Under the pieces are notes generated by a model that was not told the origin of the DNA, ran no database searches, and was given only the letters and a program-made list of their open reading frames with translations. The position numbers and the translations under genes were made by a program. From positions 1 through 35,136 of the forward strand of contig JACVCS010000038.1 in the NCBI GenBank assembly GCA_016741915.1: DNA of 35,136 nt, in the 5' to 3' direction. The stretch is from Phycisphaerales bacterium. Its GTDB lineage: Bacteria > Planctomycetota > Phycisphaerae > Phycisphaerales > UBA1924. Positions within the stretch are counted from its first letter, which is position 1. The number at the start of each line of letters is the position of its first letter. Below are positions 15,448 through 23,493 of this stretch, piece after piece.

Positions 15448-16170
15448 TCAGTGAGTTGTTGAACGACGACGGCGCGACGCGAGCGTCAGCCCCGAGAGGG
15501 CGAGCATGGCGCCGGTGCCGGGGGAGGGGATGATGCAGCGTGTGGCGACGTAGACCTGATCGATGAAGCCGATGGCCCCGGGCTGGCCCGGCGCGGTGAT
15601 GTTCATCTCGAAGGTCCAGCAGGTGGGCATGGTGAAGAGGTAGCCGATCTCGAGCAGACCGGGGGGCCCGCCGGGGACGGGGGAGGGCGTGGGGGTGTTG
15701 ATCTGCACGCCGGGGGAGCCGTCGAGCCCGAGGATGTTGACCACCGGCACGCCGCCGCCGGTGGGTGGGAGGAAGAACTTGATGACGACCCAGATCTCTT
15801 TGCGGAACTGCTGGTTGTAGTTGGGGATGACGAAGCTCAGGGGCGTGGTGCCGGGGAGTCCCCAGCCGCCGGAGGAGTTGCCGAAGGGACCGGTGGGGAG
15901 GTACTGCGCGTTGGTGGGGTTGAACGTCGGATTGCCGTTGGGATTCTGCACGAAGTCGGGGACGGTGGGTGCGGCGGGGTTGTTGAAGGTCCAGAGCTGC
16001 TGGGTCTGAGGTGAGTTGGGATCGCTGGTGGCCCACGGCGGGGGGACGACGCCCGCGCCGGCGTTGCTGACGGGGACGAGCACGGTTGTCAGCGCGAGGG
16101 CCAGCGCGCTGAAGAGGATGCGTGCGGGGGACGCCGAGCACTGGGCCACGCGACGGAAGAAACGGTTCAT
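15448..16170 (-). CDS. Secreted protein with PEP-CTERM-like sorting tail
   Basis: 240-residue exported protein. A signal peptide lies at about 1-38 (two Arg near the start, then ILFSALALALTTVLVPVSNA). The mature part is Pro/Asn/Gly-rich with an aromatic-rich beta-type core (TFNNPAAP, FVIPNYNQQF, WTFEMNITAPGQPGAIGFID). The C-terminus IPSPGTGAMLALSGLTLASR followed by more Arg has the pattern of a PEP-CTERM tail: a Pro-rich motif, a hydrophobic helix, then an Arg cluster. Such tails are processed by exosortase at the membrane; no exosortase gene is in this window. A strong ribosome binding site (GAGGAG) precedes the ATG at 16170. The molecular role is unknown; surface or matrix use is inferred. 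Confidence 0.8.
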   Translation of the reverse strand: MNRFFRRVAQCSASPARILFSALALALTTVLVPVSNAGAGVVPPPWATSDPNSPQTQQLWTFNNPAAPTVPDFVQNPNGNPTFNPTNAQYLPTGPFGNSSGGWGLPGTTPLSFVIPNYNQQFRKEIWVVIKFFLPPTGGGVPVVNILGLDGSPGVQINTPTPSPVPGGPPGLLEIGYLFTMPTCWTFEMNITAPGQPGAIGFIDQVYVATRCIIPSPGTGAMLALSGLTLASRRRRSTTH

Positions 16171-16383
16171 GTCTCACTCCTCAAAGGTGGTTGATGCGAT
16201 GGCGTGAGTCGAAACGCTCGACGGACGTCAAGGCATCAACCAGAGTAATGAGAATGGCCGCGGAATGGGAAGATTCTCAGTAAATACCCCAATGAGGTGG
16301 GGTGAAAAATGCGAACAGATACAGATCGCGTATTGACGCGATGTATGTGTAAAGGCTTTACGTATGGATAAAAAATGGGCCGA
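16171..16383. promoter_or_regulatory. Leader and promoter region of the PEP-CTERM-like gene
   Basis: It holds the AGGAG ribosome binding site (minus strand, about 16179-16183). An A/T-richer tract at 16255-16380 carries an inverted repeat GTAAAG-G-CTTTAC at 16349-16361. A TTGACG is visible on the minus strand about 60 nt before the start codon (about 16228-16233). I could not define a convincing -10 box, so promoter placement stays open. Confidence 0.35.
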
Positions 16384-17346
16384 TCAGGCGGGGAAGTTCG
16401 GCTCTTGCCCTTCGAGAACGCGCCAGACGTCTTTGACGACCCAGGACATGTTTTTCTGGGCGAGGTCGGTGCTGGAGGCGATGTGGGGGGAGAGGTGGAC
16501 GTTGGGGATATCGAGCAGGGGGTAGGTGGCGTCGAAGGGTTCCGGCTCGTGGACGTCGAGCATGGCCAGTGCGCCGGGGTGGGCGATCATGAAGTCGGCG
16601 AGGGCGTGGTTGTCGATGACGAAGCCGCGGCTGGTGTTGATGATGATCGGGTTGTCTTTCAGCAGTGCGAAGTCGCGCGCGGTGAGGAGTTTGCGGTTTT
16701 CGGGGCGGCCGTCGACGTGGATGGAGAGCACGTCGCAGGTGGAGAGCAGTTCGTCGCGTGAGACGGGCGTAGCGCCGGAGCGCTGCTTGGCGGGGATCTC
16801 CAGCAGGTCGTGGTAGATCACGCGCATGTGGAGTTTCTCGGCAACCGCGGCGAGCGAGGAGCCGATGCGGCCGAAGCCCAGGATGCCCAGGGTCATCTCG
16901 CAGAGTTGGCGCGAGGCACGGAGTTCGCTGCGGACTTCCTTCCAGCGTTCGGGCTCGATGACCTGCGAGAGGAACAGGCGCGGTCGTGTGGCGTCGAGGA
17001 GCAGGGCGAGGACGTACTCGATGACGGCGCGGGTGTTGGCGTCGGGGGTGGAGACCACGCGCACGCCCGCGGCTTTGCACGCGGGCAGATCGACGTTGTC
17101 GAGCCCGACGCCCGCGCGCCCGACGACCTTGAGTTTTGGCGCGTTCTTCAAGAGCGCAGGGGTGATGCGGGTGTAGGTGCGGATGACCAGGCCCTGGGCT
17201 TTGCTGAGCAGTTCGGGGAACTTGGGGTTCTCCGCGGGGCATATTTCAAGCTGGCAACGCTCGGAGAGCCACGCGGCGGGCTCGTCGTCGAGGTGCTCGG
17301 TCTGGATGACCAGGGGCTTGGAGGATGAGGAGGGTTTTTTCGCCAA
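16384..17346 (-). CDS. D-isomer-specific 2-hydroxyacid dehydrogenase (SerA-like)
   Basis: 320-residue NAD-dependent dehydrogenase. The NAD fold motif GILGFGRIG is near residue 153, and the catalytic triad sits in INTSRGFVID (Arg), LDVHEPEPF (Glu) and LSPHIASS (His). VVGRAGVGLDNVDL is the usual phosphoglycerate-dehydrogenase block. There is no C-terminal ACT or ASB domain, so this is the short form. The first step of serine synthesis is one possible role, but a short 2-hydroxyacid dehydrogenase could have another substrate. The only in-frame start near the N-terminus is TTG at 17346, with no clear ribosome binding site. It lies 32 nt downstream of the NeuD-like gene and is probably cotranscribed with it. 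Confidence 0.85.
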   Translation of the reverse strand: MAKKPSSSSKPLVIQTEHLDDEPAAWLSERCQLEICPAENPKFPELLSKAQGLVIRTYTRITPALLKNAPKLKVVGRAGVGLDNVDLPACKAAGVRVVSTPDANTRAVIEYVLALLLDATRPRLFLSQVIEPERWKEVRSELRASRQLCEMTLGILGFGRIGSSLAAVAEKLHMRVIYHDLLEIPAKQRSGATPVSRDELLSTCDVLSIHVDGRPENRKLLTARDFALLKDNPIIINTSRGFVIDNHALADFMIAHPGALAMLDVHEPEPFDATYPLLDIPNVHLSPHIASSTDLAQKNMSWVVKDVWRVLEGQEPNFPA

Positions 17347-17378
17347 GGGTTGGTGCTCGTGGGGGTCGGTGGAATGGA

Positions 17379-18182
17379 TTATCGCCTGGGCAGGGGGCGC
17401 GCGGGGACGCCCACGACGGTCAGCCCGTCGGGCACGTCGCAGGTGACCACCGCGCCGGCGCCGACGGTTGCGCCCGCGCCGATCTGAACCCCCGGCAGCA
17501 CGCGAGCGCCGATGCCGATGAGGCTGTCACGCTGCACGTGCACCGCGCCGGCGAGGGCGACGCCCGGGGCGATGTGGACGTTCTCGCCGATGGCGCAGTC
17601 GTGCTCGATGATCGCGCCGGAGTTGATGATGGCGTGCGGGGCGATGCGGGCGCGGCTGTGGATGATCGCGCCGGGGGCGATGTAGCAGCCGTGGGAGATG
17701 ACGGCGGAGGGTGAGATGTTGGCGGAGGGATGGATGACCGAACGAGCGGCGCCGGTGATGACGCGCGGGCCGGGGGCGCTGAGGCGCTGGGCGATGCGGG
17801 TGAGAACACGTCGGCGGGCGCTGACGTCACCCAGGGCGATGATCCAATCGTGCTCGCCGACGCGGTCGATCCCCAGGCCGGCGGAGGCGTGGGTGCTGGC
17901 GGAATCGGAGAGCGGGCCGAGGTGGGGCGGGGTGGCGAAGGGGTGGGGGAGGTCGATGAGCACGGCCGCGAGCGGGGCGGCGGGGTTGTCGTCGAGAAAC
18001 CCGGCGAGGCGCTGGCCGGAGAGTTGGGCGGCCTCGGCAACGACGACGGCGTGTCCGCCGCCGCCGAGGAGCACGAGGGCCATCGGCGCGTGGTGCTGCT
18101 TGGGCTGGCGCTGATGAGCGAGCCCCGGATCGGCGATGGAACCGGGACCGGCGGGCCTGAGATGGGGTTGCTGATTGGACAT
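17379..18182 (-). CDS. NeuD/PglD-like sugar O-/N-acyltransferase
   Basis: 267-residue protein. A Rossmann-like half begins ALVLLGGGGHAVVVAEAA (about residue 35) and includes GFLDDNP and DWIIALGDVSARRRV. A left-handed beta-helix follows from about residue 145, with hexapeptide repeats (VIHPSANISPSAVISHG, GAIIHSRARIAPHAIINSGA, IGENVHIAPGVAL) and a closing GVPARPL. This is the NeuD/PglD architecture, which transfers an acetyl group to amino or hydroxyl groups of sugar nucleotides such as sialic acid or bacillosamine. The catalytic His could be that in IEHDCAIGENVHIAP. The first 33 residues are Gln/Pro-rich and may not be translated; an ATG at 18083 is the alternative start. Sugar substrate not known. 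Confidence 0.8.
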   Translation of the reverse strand: MSNQQPHLRPAGPGSIADPGLAHQRQPKQHHAPMALVLLGGGGHAVVVAEAAQLSGQRLAGFLDDNPAAPLAAVLIDLPHPFATPPHLGPLSDSASTHASAGLGIDRVGEHDWIIALGDVSARRRVLTRIAQRLSAPGPRVITGAARSVIHPSANISPSAVISHGCYIAPGAIIHSRARIAPHAIINSGAIIEHDCAIGENVHIAPGVALAGAVHVQRDSLIGIGARVLPGVQIGAGATVGAGAVVTCDVPDGLTVVGVPARPLPRR

Positions 18183-18592
18183 AGAAGAAGGAAAGACGGG
18201 GCGTGGGAACCGGTGGTTCGGGGATGAACGAATGGAAACCGTGGGGGCGGAGGTGTGCCGAGGTTGGAATCATCGGACACGCACGGCGGGGGCGATAAGC
18301 GGAAGCCCGAATGAAGTTGTGTGATGATTGGTGAATGTTTGGTGATCAGGTGGAAGTTGCACACACCCGGCCCACAGTGGGAGGCGGTGAGGGGGAGGGG
18401 GTGGGTGGGGGCTGGGGGGTTGACGGAAGTCTTTATTTTGGAGACACTTGCGGCCCGACTGTCGGTCAGGCCGGTGCGGCGTGATGGGCGGTTGGGTAGG
18501 TGTGGTTGGGGGTGGTGGATATCGAAGAACCGCTTTCGGGCGGCCGCGGCTTTGTCGTCGCGGAAGACCCCGAGGGCAACAGCGAGGTGGAT
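18183..18592. other. Divergent intergenic stretch before the BRCT-like gene
   Basis: No gene I can support. It lies between the divergent NeuD-like and BRCT-like genes. It holds a G-rich tract on the plus strand at 18378-18419, then a weak promoter candidate at 18420-18448 (TTGACG, 17-nt spacer, GACACT). A TTTATTTTGG stretch in the spacer is the main A/T-rich patch. Confidence 0.3.
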
Positions 18593-19960
18593 ATGGCCGG
18601 TCGAGGTGGAGTAGGCACGGGCATGGGCGTGACGGTGGGCCTTTTGGGGGCCACGTCGCTGGGCTTGTTCGTGTACACGCTGGTGCTCATCGGTGGGAAG
18701 CAGACCGCGGAGCAGAACCTGAAGAAGCTCTCGGACGAGACGCGCGAGATCGTGCGTGAGTCTGAGCGGAACTCGGCGGACGTGCGGGCGTTGATCGCTG
18801 AGGCGGGCAAGGCTCAGAAGTCGCTGGCGGGGTATCTGCGTGAGCAGAACGGGAAGCTGGCGGGGATGATCACGGGCAACGCCGGTGACACGCCCGACCG
18901 GATGAGCAAGGCCATCGAGAACGCCCTGGGCAAGGACGGCGGCGCGCTTTTGACGAAGCTGTCGGCGACGCAGGCGGAGCTTGCCACGGCGCAGAAGACG
19001 GCGGCGACGGCGGACGCGGCGCGGACGAGCGCCGAGGCGAAGCTCGCGGAAAGCGACGCGCGCGTCAAGGCGATGGAAGAGTCGGTGAAGAAGGCCTTGG
19101 CGGGCGTGGGGGCGGAGGTCAACGGGATCAAGACGCAGACCGAGGGGTACCGCACGAACGTCAACTCGACGATCGATTCGATGCGGGGCGATGTTGAGAC
19201 CATCCGCCGAGAGAACAACGCGGAGAAGGTCGAACTGAACACGCGGCTTGGGACGCTGGAGCAGGAGAACCAGATCCTGCAGGCGAAGCTGAAGGATTTG
19301 CAGGCGAAGGGCCGGGATCAGTTGCGGCCTACGGACGAGTTCGCGCTGGTGGACGGGCGCGTGATCGCGCTGGACCCCTCGGACAGCAAGCTGGTGTTTA
19401 TTGATCGCGGGTCGAAGCACCGCGTGACGCTGGGGATGACCTTCGAGGTGTATACGGACGCGCGGGATGTGGTGGCGGACCCGGAGACGGGCGAGTACCG
19501 CTCGGGCAAGGCGGCGCTGGAGATCATCAAGATCGAGCCCGAGCAGTCGGTGGCGCGGGTGGTTCGCCCGCGGAACCGCACGGTTGTGGGCAAGGGCGAC
19601 GTGATCGTCAACGCGGTGTACGACCCGAAGAAGGTCTACTCGTTCCTTGTGGTGGGCAACTTTGATACACAGGGCTTTGGCAGCGCGACCCCCGAGGGTG
19701 CGCAGGACATCAAGGCGTTGGTCGGTGCGTGGGGCGGGAAGACGGTTGACGACTTCAAGGGCGATGTGGACTTTGTGGTGCTGGGCAGCCGCCCGGTGAT
19801 CCCTCCGGCGCCGCCGCCGGATGCGCCGGTGGAGGTCGTGACGGAGTATCTGCGGAAGAGCCGGGAGGCTCGGCAGTACGACGAGATCTTCAAGCAGGCT
19901 TCGGCGACGGCGATCCCGGTGTTGAACCAGAACCGCCTGTTCACGCTGATCGGGCGCTGA
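18593..19960 (+). CDS. Membrane-anchored coiled-coil protein with C-terminal BRCT-like domain
   Basis: 455-residue protein. A transmembrane segment is at about 12-35 (VGLLGATSLGLFVYTLVLIG). A long Ala/Lys/Glu-rich helical stretch follows (about 38-255, including AELATAQKTAATADAARTSA and LNTRLGTLEQENQILQAKLK), which looks like a coiled coil. A beta-rich module at about 265-340 (DGRVIALDPSDSKLVFIDRG, then a KAALEII and GKGDVI pattern) comes next. Residues 346-455 resemble a BRCT domain: YSFLVVGNF, IKALVGAWGGKT with the conserved GG at 381-382, DVDFVVLGSRP, and a final helix before AIPVLNQNRLFTLI. BRCT domains usually bind phosphopeptides or DNA ends. I chose the ATG at 18593, preceded by AGGTGG. 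The function is unknown. Confidence 0.8.
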   Translation: MAGRGGVGTGMGVTVGLLGATSLGLFVYTLVLIGGKQTAEQNLKKLSDETREIVRESERNSADVRALIAEAGKAQKSLAGYLREQNGKLAGMITGNAGDTPDRMSKAIENALGKDGGALLTKLSATQAELATAQKTAATADAARTSAEAKLAESDARVKAMEESVKKALAGVGAEVNGIKTQTEGYRTNVNSTIDSMRGDVETIRRENNAEKVELNTRLGTLEQENQILQAKLKDLQAKGRDQLRPTDEFALVDGRVIALDPSDSKLVFIDRGSKHRVTLGMTFEVYTDARDVVADPETGEYRSGKAALEIIKIEPEQSVARVVRPRNRTVVGKGDVIVNAVYDPKKVYSFLVVGNFDTQGFGSATPEGAQDIKALVGAWGGKTVDDFKGDVDFVVLGSRPVIPPAPPPDAPVEVVTEYLRKSREARQYDEIFKQASATAIPVLNQNRLFTLIGR

Positions 19961-19992
19961 ACGGCGCGGGTGGATTGAAACCAGTGCAGCAT

Positions 19993-20030
19993 CAGGGCCC
20001 CTGAGCGATCGGGGGCCCTGTTCTTTTTGT
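19993..20030 (+). terminator. Rho-independent terminator of the BRCT-like gene
   Basis: A 9-bp GC-rich stem (19993-20001 with 20012-20020) is followed by TTCTTTTTGT. It lies 33 nt after the stop and 90 nt before hpt, so it separates the two transcription units. Confidence 0.85.
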
Positions 20031-20109
20031 TCTGGGGAGAGTGCTCCTGCGGGTGGTGGAGAACGCCTTGGGCGTTGCGGGGTTTGTCGCGGTCGGATAC
20101 GGTGTGGGG

Positions 20110-20706
20110 ATGAAGACGATCGAACGGGTCTTGATCGGGCGCGAGCGGATCGCCCAGCGCGTGCAGGAGATGGGCGCGCAGCTCGCCGGTGAGTTGGAGG
20201 GCGAAGCCCGGCGGGTGCGTGCCGCGGCGCAGGCGGCGGGGAACCCGGCGCCCGACAGCGCCGTTGGCCCGGTGGTGATGATCCCGGTATTGACCGGTGC
20301 GCTGGTCTTTACGGCGGACCTGATCCGCGCGATGCCGGTGGCGATGAGCATCAAGCCCGTGACGCTGTCGAGCTATCCGGGGAAGGCGACGACGTCGCAG
20401 GGCGTGACGGTGCAGTCGGGTGTACCGATGGATCTGAAGGGTGCGCGGGTGGTGATCGTTGATGACATCCTCGACAGCGGGCGGACGCTCGGGCTGCTGC
20501 GGCGGCTTGTGGAAGCGCAGTCACCCCAGAGCGTGCGGATCGCGGTACTGCTGAACAAGCGCAAGCGTGAAGGGCGGCACGAAGAGGTGCGTGTTGAGTA
20601 CGCGGGGTTTGAGATCGACGACGAGTTTGTGGTCGGGTATGGGCTGGACTTTGACGGGTTGTTCCGCAATCAGCCGGACATTGTGACGCTGAAGGACGTG
20701 TCGTAA
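20110..20706 (+). CDS. hpt: Hypoxanthine-type phosphoribosyltransferase
   Basis: 198-residue PRTase that would transfer phosphoribose from PRPP to hypoxanthine or guanine for purine salvage. The PRPP-binding motif VVIVDDILDSGRTL is central, preceded by MIPVLTGALVF (the PPi loop) and followed by LLNKRKREGR and FVVGYGLDFDGLFRNQPDI, the C-terminal block typical of HPRT. Length fits bacterial Hpt (about 180-200 residues). The ATG at 20110 follows GGTGTGGGG and avoids the 23 unlikely extra residues of an in-frame upstream start. The PH-domain membrane protein gene starts 3 nt after its stop, so they should be cotranscribed. Confidence 0.88.
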   Translation: MKTIERVLIGRERIAQRVQEMGAQLAGELEGEARRVRAAAQAAGNPAPDSAVGPVVMIPVLTGALVFTADLIRAMPVAMSIKPVTLSSYPGKATTSQGVTVQSGVPMDLKGARVVIVDDILDSGRTLGLLRRLVEAQSPQSVRIAVLLNKRKREGRHEEVRVEYAGFEIDDEFVVGYGLDFDGLFRNQPDIVTLKDVS

Positions 20707-20709
20707 TCG

Positions 20710-21402
20710 GTGGTTATCGAGGAGACGCGTGTGGGCCCTGCTGGTGTTGGCAAGCCGGTGAGTACGGGTTCGACGACGACCGCGGCGTGCGGCGTGTCGT
20801 CGGGGGCGGTGTCGATGAAGCTGGCCGCGGACGGGGCGGCGGAGGTGCGCGGGCTGGTGATCCCCGCGGTGCTGGAGCGGTCGCTGCCCGGCGATGAGGT
20901 GATCATCGCGAGCATCAGGCCCAGCGTGTGGTTCCTGTTCATGGTTCGGCTTGATGTTGCGGCGGGGATTCTGGGGGTGTGCGGGCTGGGGCTGCTGATG
21001 GCGGAGTTGGAGTGGTTGCAGATCAGGCCCGTGGCGTGCGGGCTGGCGGCGGGGGTTGGGCTGGCGGCGCTGCTGGGTGTGAACTGTGTGGATTGGCTGT
21101 GCCGGGCGTATGTGCTGACGGATCGGCGTGTGGTGCGGGTGAGCGGGATTCTTCGGCGCGTGGTCTATGAGGCGCCGCTGAACCGCGTGCAGAGCGTCAC
21201 GCTGCACAAGGGCATCCGCGAGCGGTTGTGCGGGTGTGGGACGATCGTGGTGAGTTCGGCGGCGGATTCGAGCGTAGGTGGAGCGCTGAGCTGGTACTTC
21301 ATCGATCGACCGGAGCAATCCTCGGCCCTTTTGCGCGAGACGATTCGCAAGTACAGCGGCAGTGGCGGCGGAGACGGCACGGGTGTGGGAGGCGGGGCGT
21401 GA
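20710..21402 (+). CDS. Membrane protein with bacterial PH-like (bPH2/DUF304) domain
   Basis: 230-residue protein. After a polar N-terminal stretch (about 1-55) it has two membrane segments (about 76-97 and 107-125: FMVRLDVAAGILGVCGLGLL and the GLAAGVGLAALLGVN region). A PH-like module follows: AYVLTDRRVVRVSGILRRVV, PLNRVQSVTL, then GCGTIVVSSAADSS and YFIDRPEQ. The YxLTDxRV and R..iY......i..v pattern is typical of the YdbS/bPH2 family. Start is GTG at 20710; an ATG at 20815 is the alternative. The last bases GTGA are shared with coaE (4-nt overlap). The family has no firm biochemical function; a structural or lipid-contact role is inferred. Confidence 0.75.
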   Translation: MVIEETRVGPAGVGKPVSTGSTTTAACGVSSGAVSMKLAADGAAEVRGLVIPAVLERSLPGDEVIIASIRPSVWFLFMVRLDVAAGILGVCGLGLLMAELEWLQIRPVACGLAAGVGLAALLGVNCVDWLCRAYVLTDRRVVRVSGILRRVVYEAPLNRVQSVTLHKGIRERLCGCGTIVVSSAADSSVGGALSWYFIDRPEQSSALLRETIRKYSGSGGGDGTGVGGGA

Positions 21403-22073
21403 CGGTCGGCGGTGCATCCGGGCGTGATGAGCCGCGTGGTGCGGGTGCGACCGCGCGGGGGTTTGTGCGCGTCGGTGTGGCGGGTGGGATCGGCGCGGGC
21501 AAGAGCGCGGTGGCGCGGGCGTTTGTTCGGCGCGGGTGCGTGCTGAGCGATTCTGATGCCGGCGCGAAGGCGGCGCTGAAGCTCGCGGAGGTCAAGCAGA
21601 CGCTGCGGGCGTGGTGGGGTGATGGCGTGTTCGATCTGGCGGGTGAGGTTGATCGGGCTTCGGTTGCGCGGGTGATCTTTGCCGACGCGGCGCAGCGGGC
21701 ACGCCTTGAAGGGTTGATTCATCCGATCTTGCACAGGCAACGCGCGGAACTGATCGCCCGCGCAGAGCGTGACGGTGCGCGGGGCGTGGTGATCGATGCG
21801 CCGCTGTTGTTCGAGGCGGGGCTTGAGAAGGAATGTGACGCGGTGGTGTTTGTGGATACGCCGCGGGAGGTGCGACTGCGGCGTGTGAGCGCCACGCGCG
21901 GCTGGAACGAAGAAGAGCTTGCGCGGCGTGAAGCGGCGCAGATGCCGTTGGATGAGAAGCGGAAGCGGTGCGGGTACGTGATCGCCAATGGCGACGGCGT
22001 CAGCGAGGTGGCGCTGGACGATGAGGCGGAGCGGGTGCTGAGGGAGATCGAGCGGGCACGAGCGCGTGGATGA
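21399..22073 (+). CDS. coaE: Dephospho-CoA kinase CoaE
   Basis: 224-residue kinase for the last step of coenzyme A synthesis, phosphorylating the 3'-hydroxyl of dephospho-CoA. P-loop [10 protein letters not shown] near residue 32, then [11 protein letters not shown] (substrate Asp region), [34 protein letters not shown] and [20 protein letters not shown], the lid region, all in family order. A polar 27-residue lead precedes the P-loop. The start is GTG at 21399, overlapping the previous stop as GTGA and so translationally coupled. It converges on ychF across a hairpin and a tandem repeat. The family call is firm. Confidence 0.93.
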   Translation: MTVGGASGRDEPRGAGATARGFVRVGVAGGIGAGKSAVARAFVRRGCVLSDSDAGAKAALKLAEVKQTLRAWWGDGVFDLAGEVDRASVARVIFADAAQRARLEGLIHPILHRQRAELIARAERDGARGVVIDAPLLFEAGLEKECDAVVFVDTPREVRLRRVSATRGWNEEELARREAAQMPLDEKRKRCGYVIANGDGVSEVALDDEAERVLREIERARARG

Positions 22074-22089
22074 GATTCATGAAGAAGGC

Positions 22090-22137
22090 GCACGGCTCTG
22101 GAGAGCCGTGCCACCCGGAAGTCGTGCCACCCGGAAG
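22090..22137. repeat. Hairpin plus tandem 15-bp repeat between coaE and ychF
   Basis: A perfect 9-bp stem (22090-22098 with 22103-22111, 4-nt loop) overlaps two identical 15-bp copies of CGTGCCACCCGGAAG at 22107-22121 and 22123-22137, separated by one T. It lies between two convergent genes. There is no T run, so if it ends transcription it is not a classical intrinsic terminator. The motif looks like a dispersed element. Confidence 0.65.
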
Positions 22138-22143
22138 ACCCGA

Positions 22144-23253
22144 TTAGACGTTGAAGAGGAAGTGGCAGACGTCGCCGTCCTGCATGATGTAGCCCTTGCC
22201 CTCGACGCGCATTTTGCCCGCTTCTTTGATGGCCTTTTCGTTGTGGTACTTCTGAAGGTCCGCAACCGAGTAGATCTCGGCGCGGATGAAGCCGCGTTCG
22301 AAGTCGGTGTGGATGACGCCCGCGGCCTGCGGGGCGGTGGCGCCGATGGGGACGGTCCAGGCGCGGACTTCTTTTTCACCCGCGGTGTAGTAGCTCTGCA
22401 GGCCCAGGAGGTTGTACGCGGCGCGGGCGAGCGAGGCGAGTGCGGGCTCTTTCATGCCGTAGGCCGCGAGCATTTCGGTCTTCTCGGCGTCATCGAGGCC
22501 CGAGAGTTCGCTCTCGATCTTGGCGCAGACGGGCACGACCTGCATGCCTTCTTCCTTGGCGCGCTGGCGGACTTTCTGTGCCAGAGGGCCTTCGCCGTGG
22601 ACGTCGGATTCGTCGACGTTGGCGACATAGAGCACGCGCTTGGCGCTGAGCATGCCCAGGCTCTTGACGATCTTCCGTTCCTCGGCGTCGATGATCTCGC
22701 TGATGATCCCGCGGGCCGGCTTGCCCTGGTTCAGCACGGGTTGGAGCTTCTTCAGCACGCTGTAACGGGCGATGTCCTCGGGCTTGCCGCTCTTTGCGGC
22801 ACGTTCGGACTTGCCCAGTGAGCCCTCGATGGTCTGCAGGTCGGCGAGGATGAGTTCGGTCTCGATGGTCTCGATATCGCGGATCGGATCGACGGTGCCC
22901 GAGACGTGGGTGATCTCTTCGCCGCCCGGGGCGTTCTGGAAGCAGCGGACGACGTGGAGGATGGCGTCGACTTCGCGGATGTGCGAGAGGAACTTGTTGC
23001 CCAGGCCCTCCCCCTCGCTGGCGCCCTTGACGATGCCGGCGATATCGACCAGGCGCAAGGCGGCGGGGATGACCTTCTGCGTCTTGATGAAGCTCTGGAT
23101 GATGTTCAGGCGCGGGTCGGGGATGGGGACGATGCCCACGTTGGGCTCGAGGGTGGCGAAGGGGTAGTTCGCCGCGAGAACCCCCGCGTTGGTCAGGGCG
23201 TTGAAGAGGGTGGACTTGCCGACGTTGGGGAGACCGACGATGCCGGCTTCCAT
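22144..23253 (-). CDS. ychF: Redox-regulated ATPase YchF (OBG family)
   Basis: 369-residue YchF/Ola1. The G1 motif GLPNVGKST is at residues 7-15, then [19 protein letters not shown], the Walker B region [20 protein letters not shown], a helical-arm region around residues 130-200, and NVDE in place of NKxD, which is the hallmark of this ATP-preferring branch. The C-terminal TGS domain ([17 protein letters not shown], then [17 protein letters not shown]) is complete. Family members bind ribosomes and are linked to stress and translation control. Length matches the family (about 363-370). The start is the ATG at 23253; the 240-nt upstream gap has no visible gene. Confidence 0.95.
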   Translation of the reverse strand: MEAGIVGLPNVGKSTLFNALTNAGVLAANYPFATLEPNVGIVPIPDPRLNIIQSFIKTQKVIPAALRLVDIAGIVKGASEGEGLGNKFLSHIREVDAILHVVRCFQNAPGGEEITHVSGTVDPIRDIETIETELILADLQTIEGSLGKSERAAKSGKPEDIARYSVLKKLQPVLNQGKPARGIISEIIDAEERKIVKSLGMLSAKRVLYVANVDESDVHGEGPLAQKVRQRAKEEGMQVVPVCAKIESELSGLDDAEKTEMLAAYGMKEPALASLARAAYNLLGLQSYYTAGEKEVRAWTVPIGATAPQAAGVIHTDFERGFIRAEIYSVADLQKYHNEKAIKEAGKMRVEGKGYIMQDGDVCHFLFNV

Positions 23254-23493
23254 GGTGAGACTCCGCGTGCGATGGGGAAGGGTGGTGGCGGCCGCGAGGC
23301 TGCGTACGGGGAACGGTGTGTGGTGAGAACGTGCGGGGTTGAGTTGGAAGAGATCGGAAGCGGTGCGAAGGGGCAGAGTTTAGCGCCGACGCACGCGGCG
23401 GGCGTGTGCGTTGTTCTCGCATCGCACCGTGCAGAAGGTCAGGATTGAGACAAAATGAACGGGGTTTGGTCGGGCGTTGGCGTGGGTTGGGCA

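Noticed and set aside
18321-18614. 97-codon plus-strand frame before the BRCT-like gene
   Set aside because: Arg/Trp/Gly-rich, no domain, and it overlaps the better-supported start at 18593.
17420-19420. 666-codon minus-strand frame
   Set aside because: Covers the NeuD-like gene in another frame and the BRCT-like gene in antisense; Ser/Pro/Arg-rich low complexity, no family pattern.
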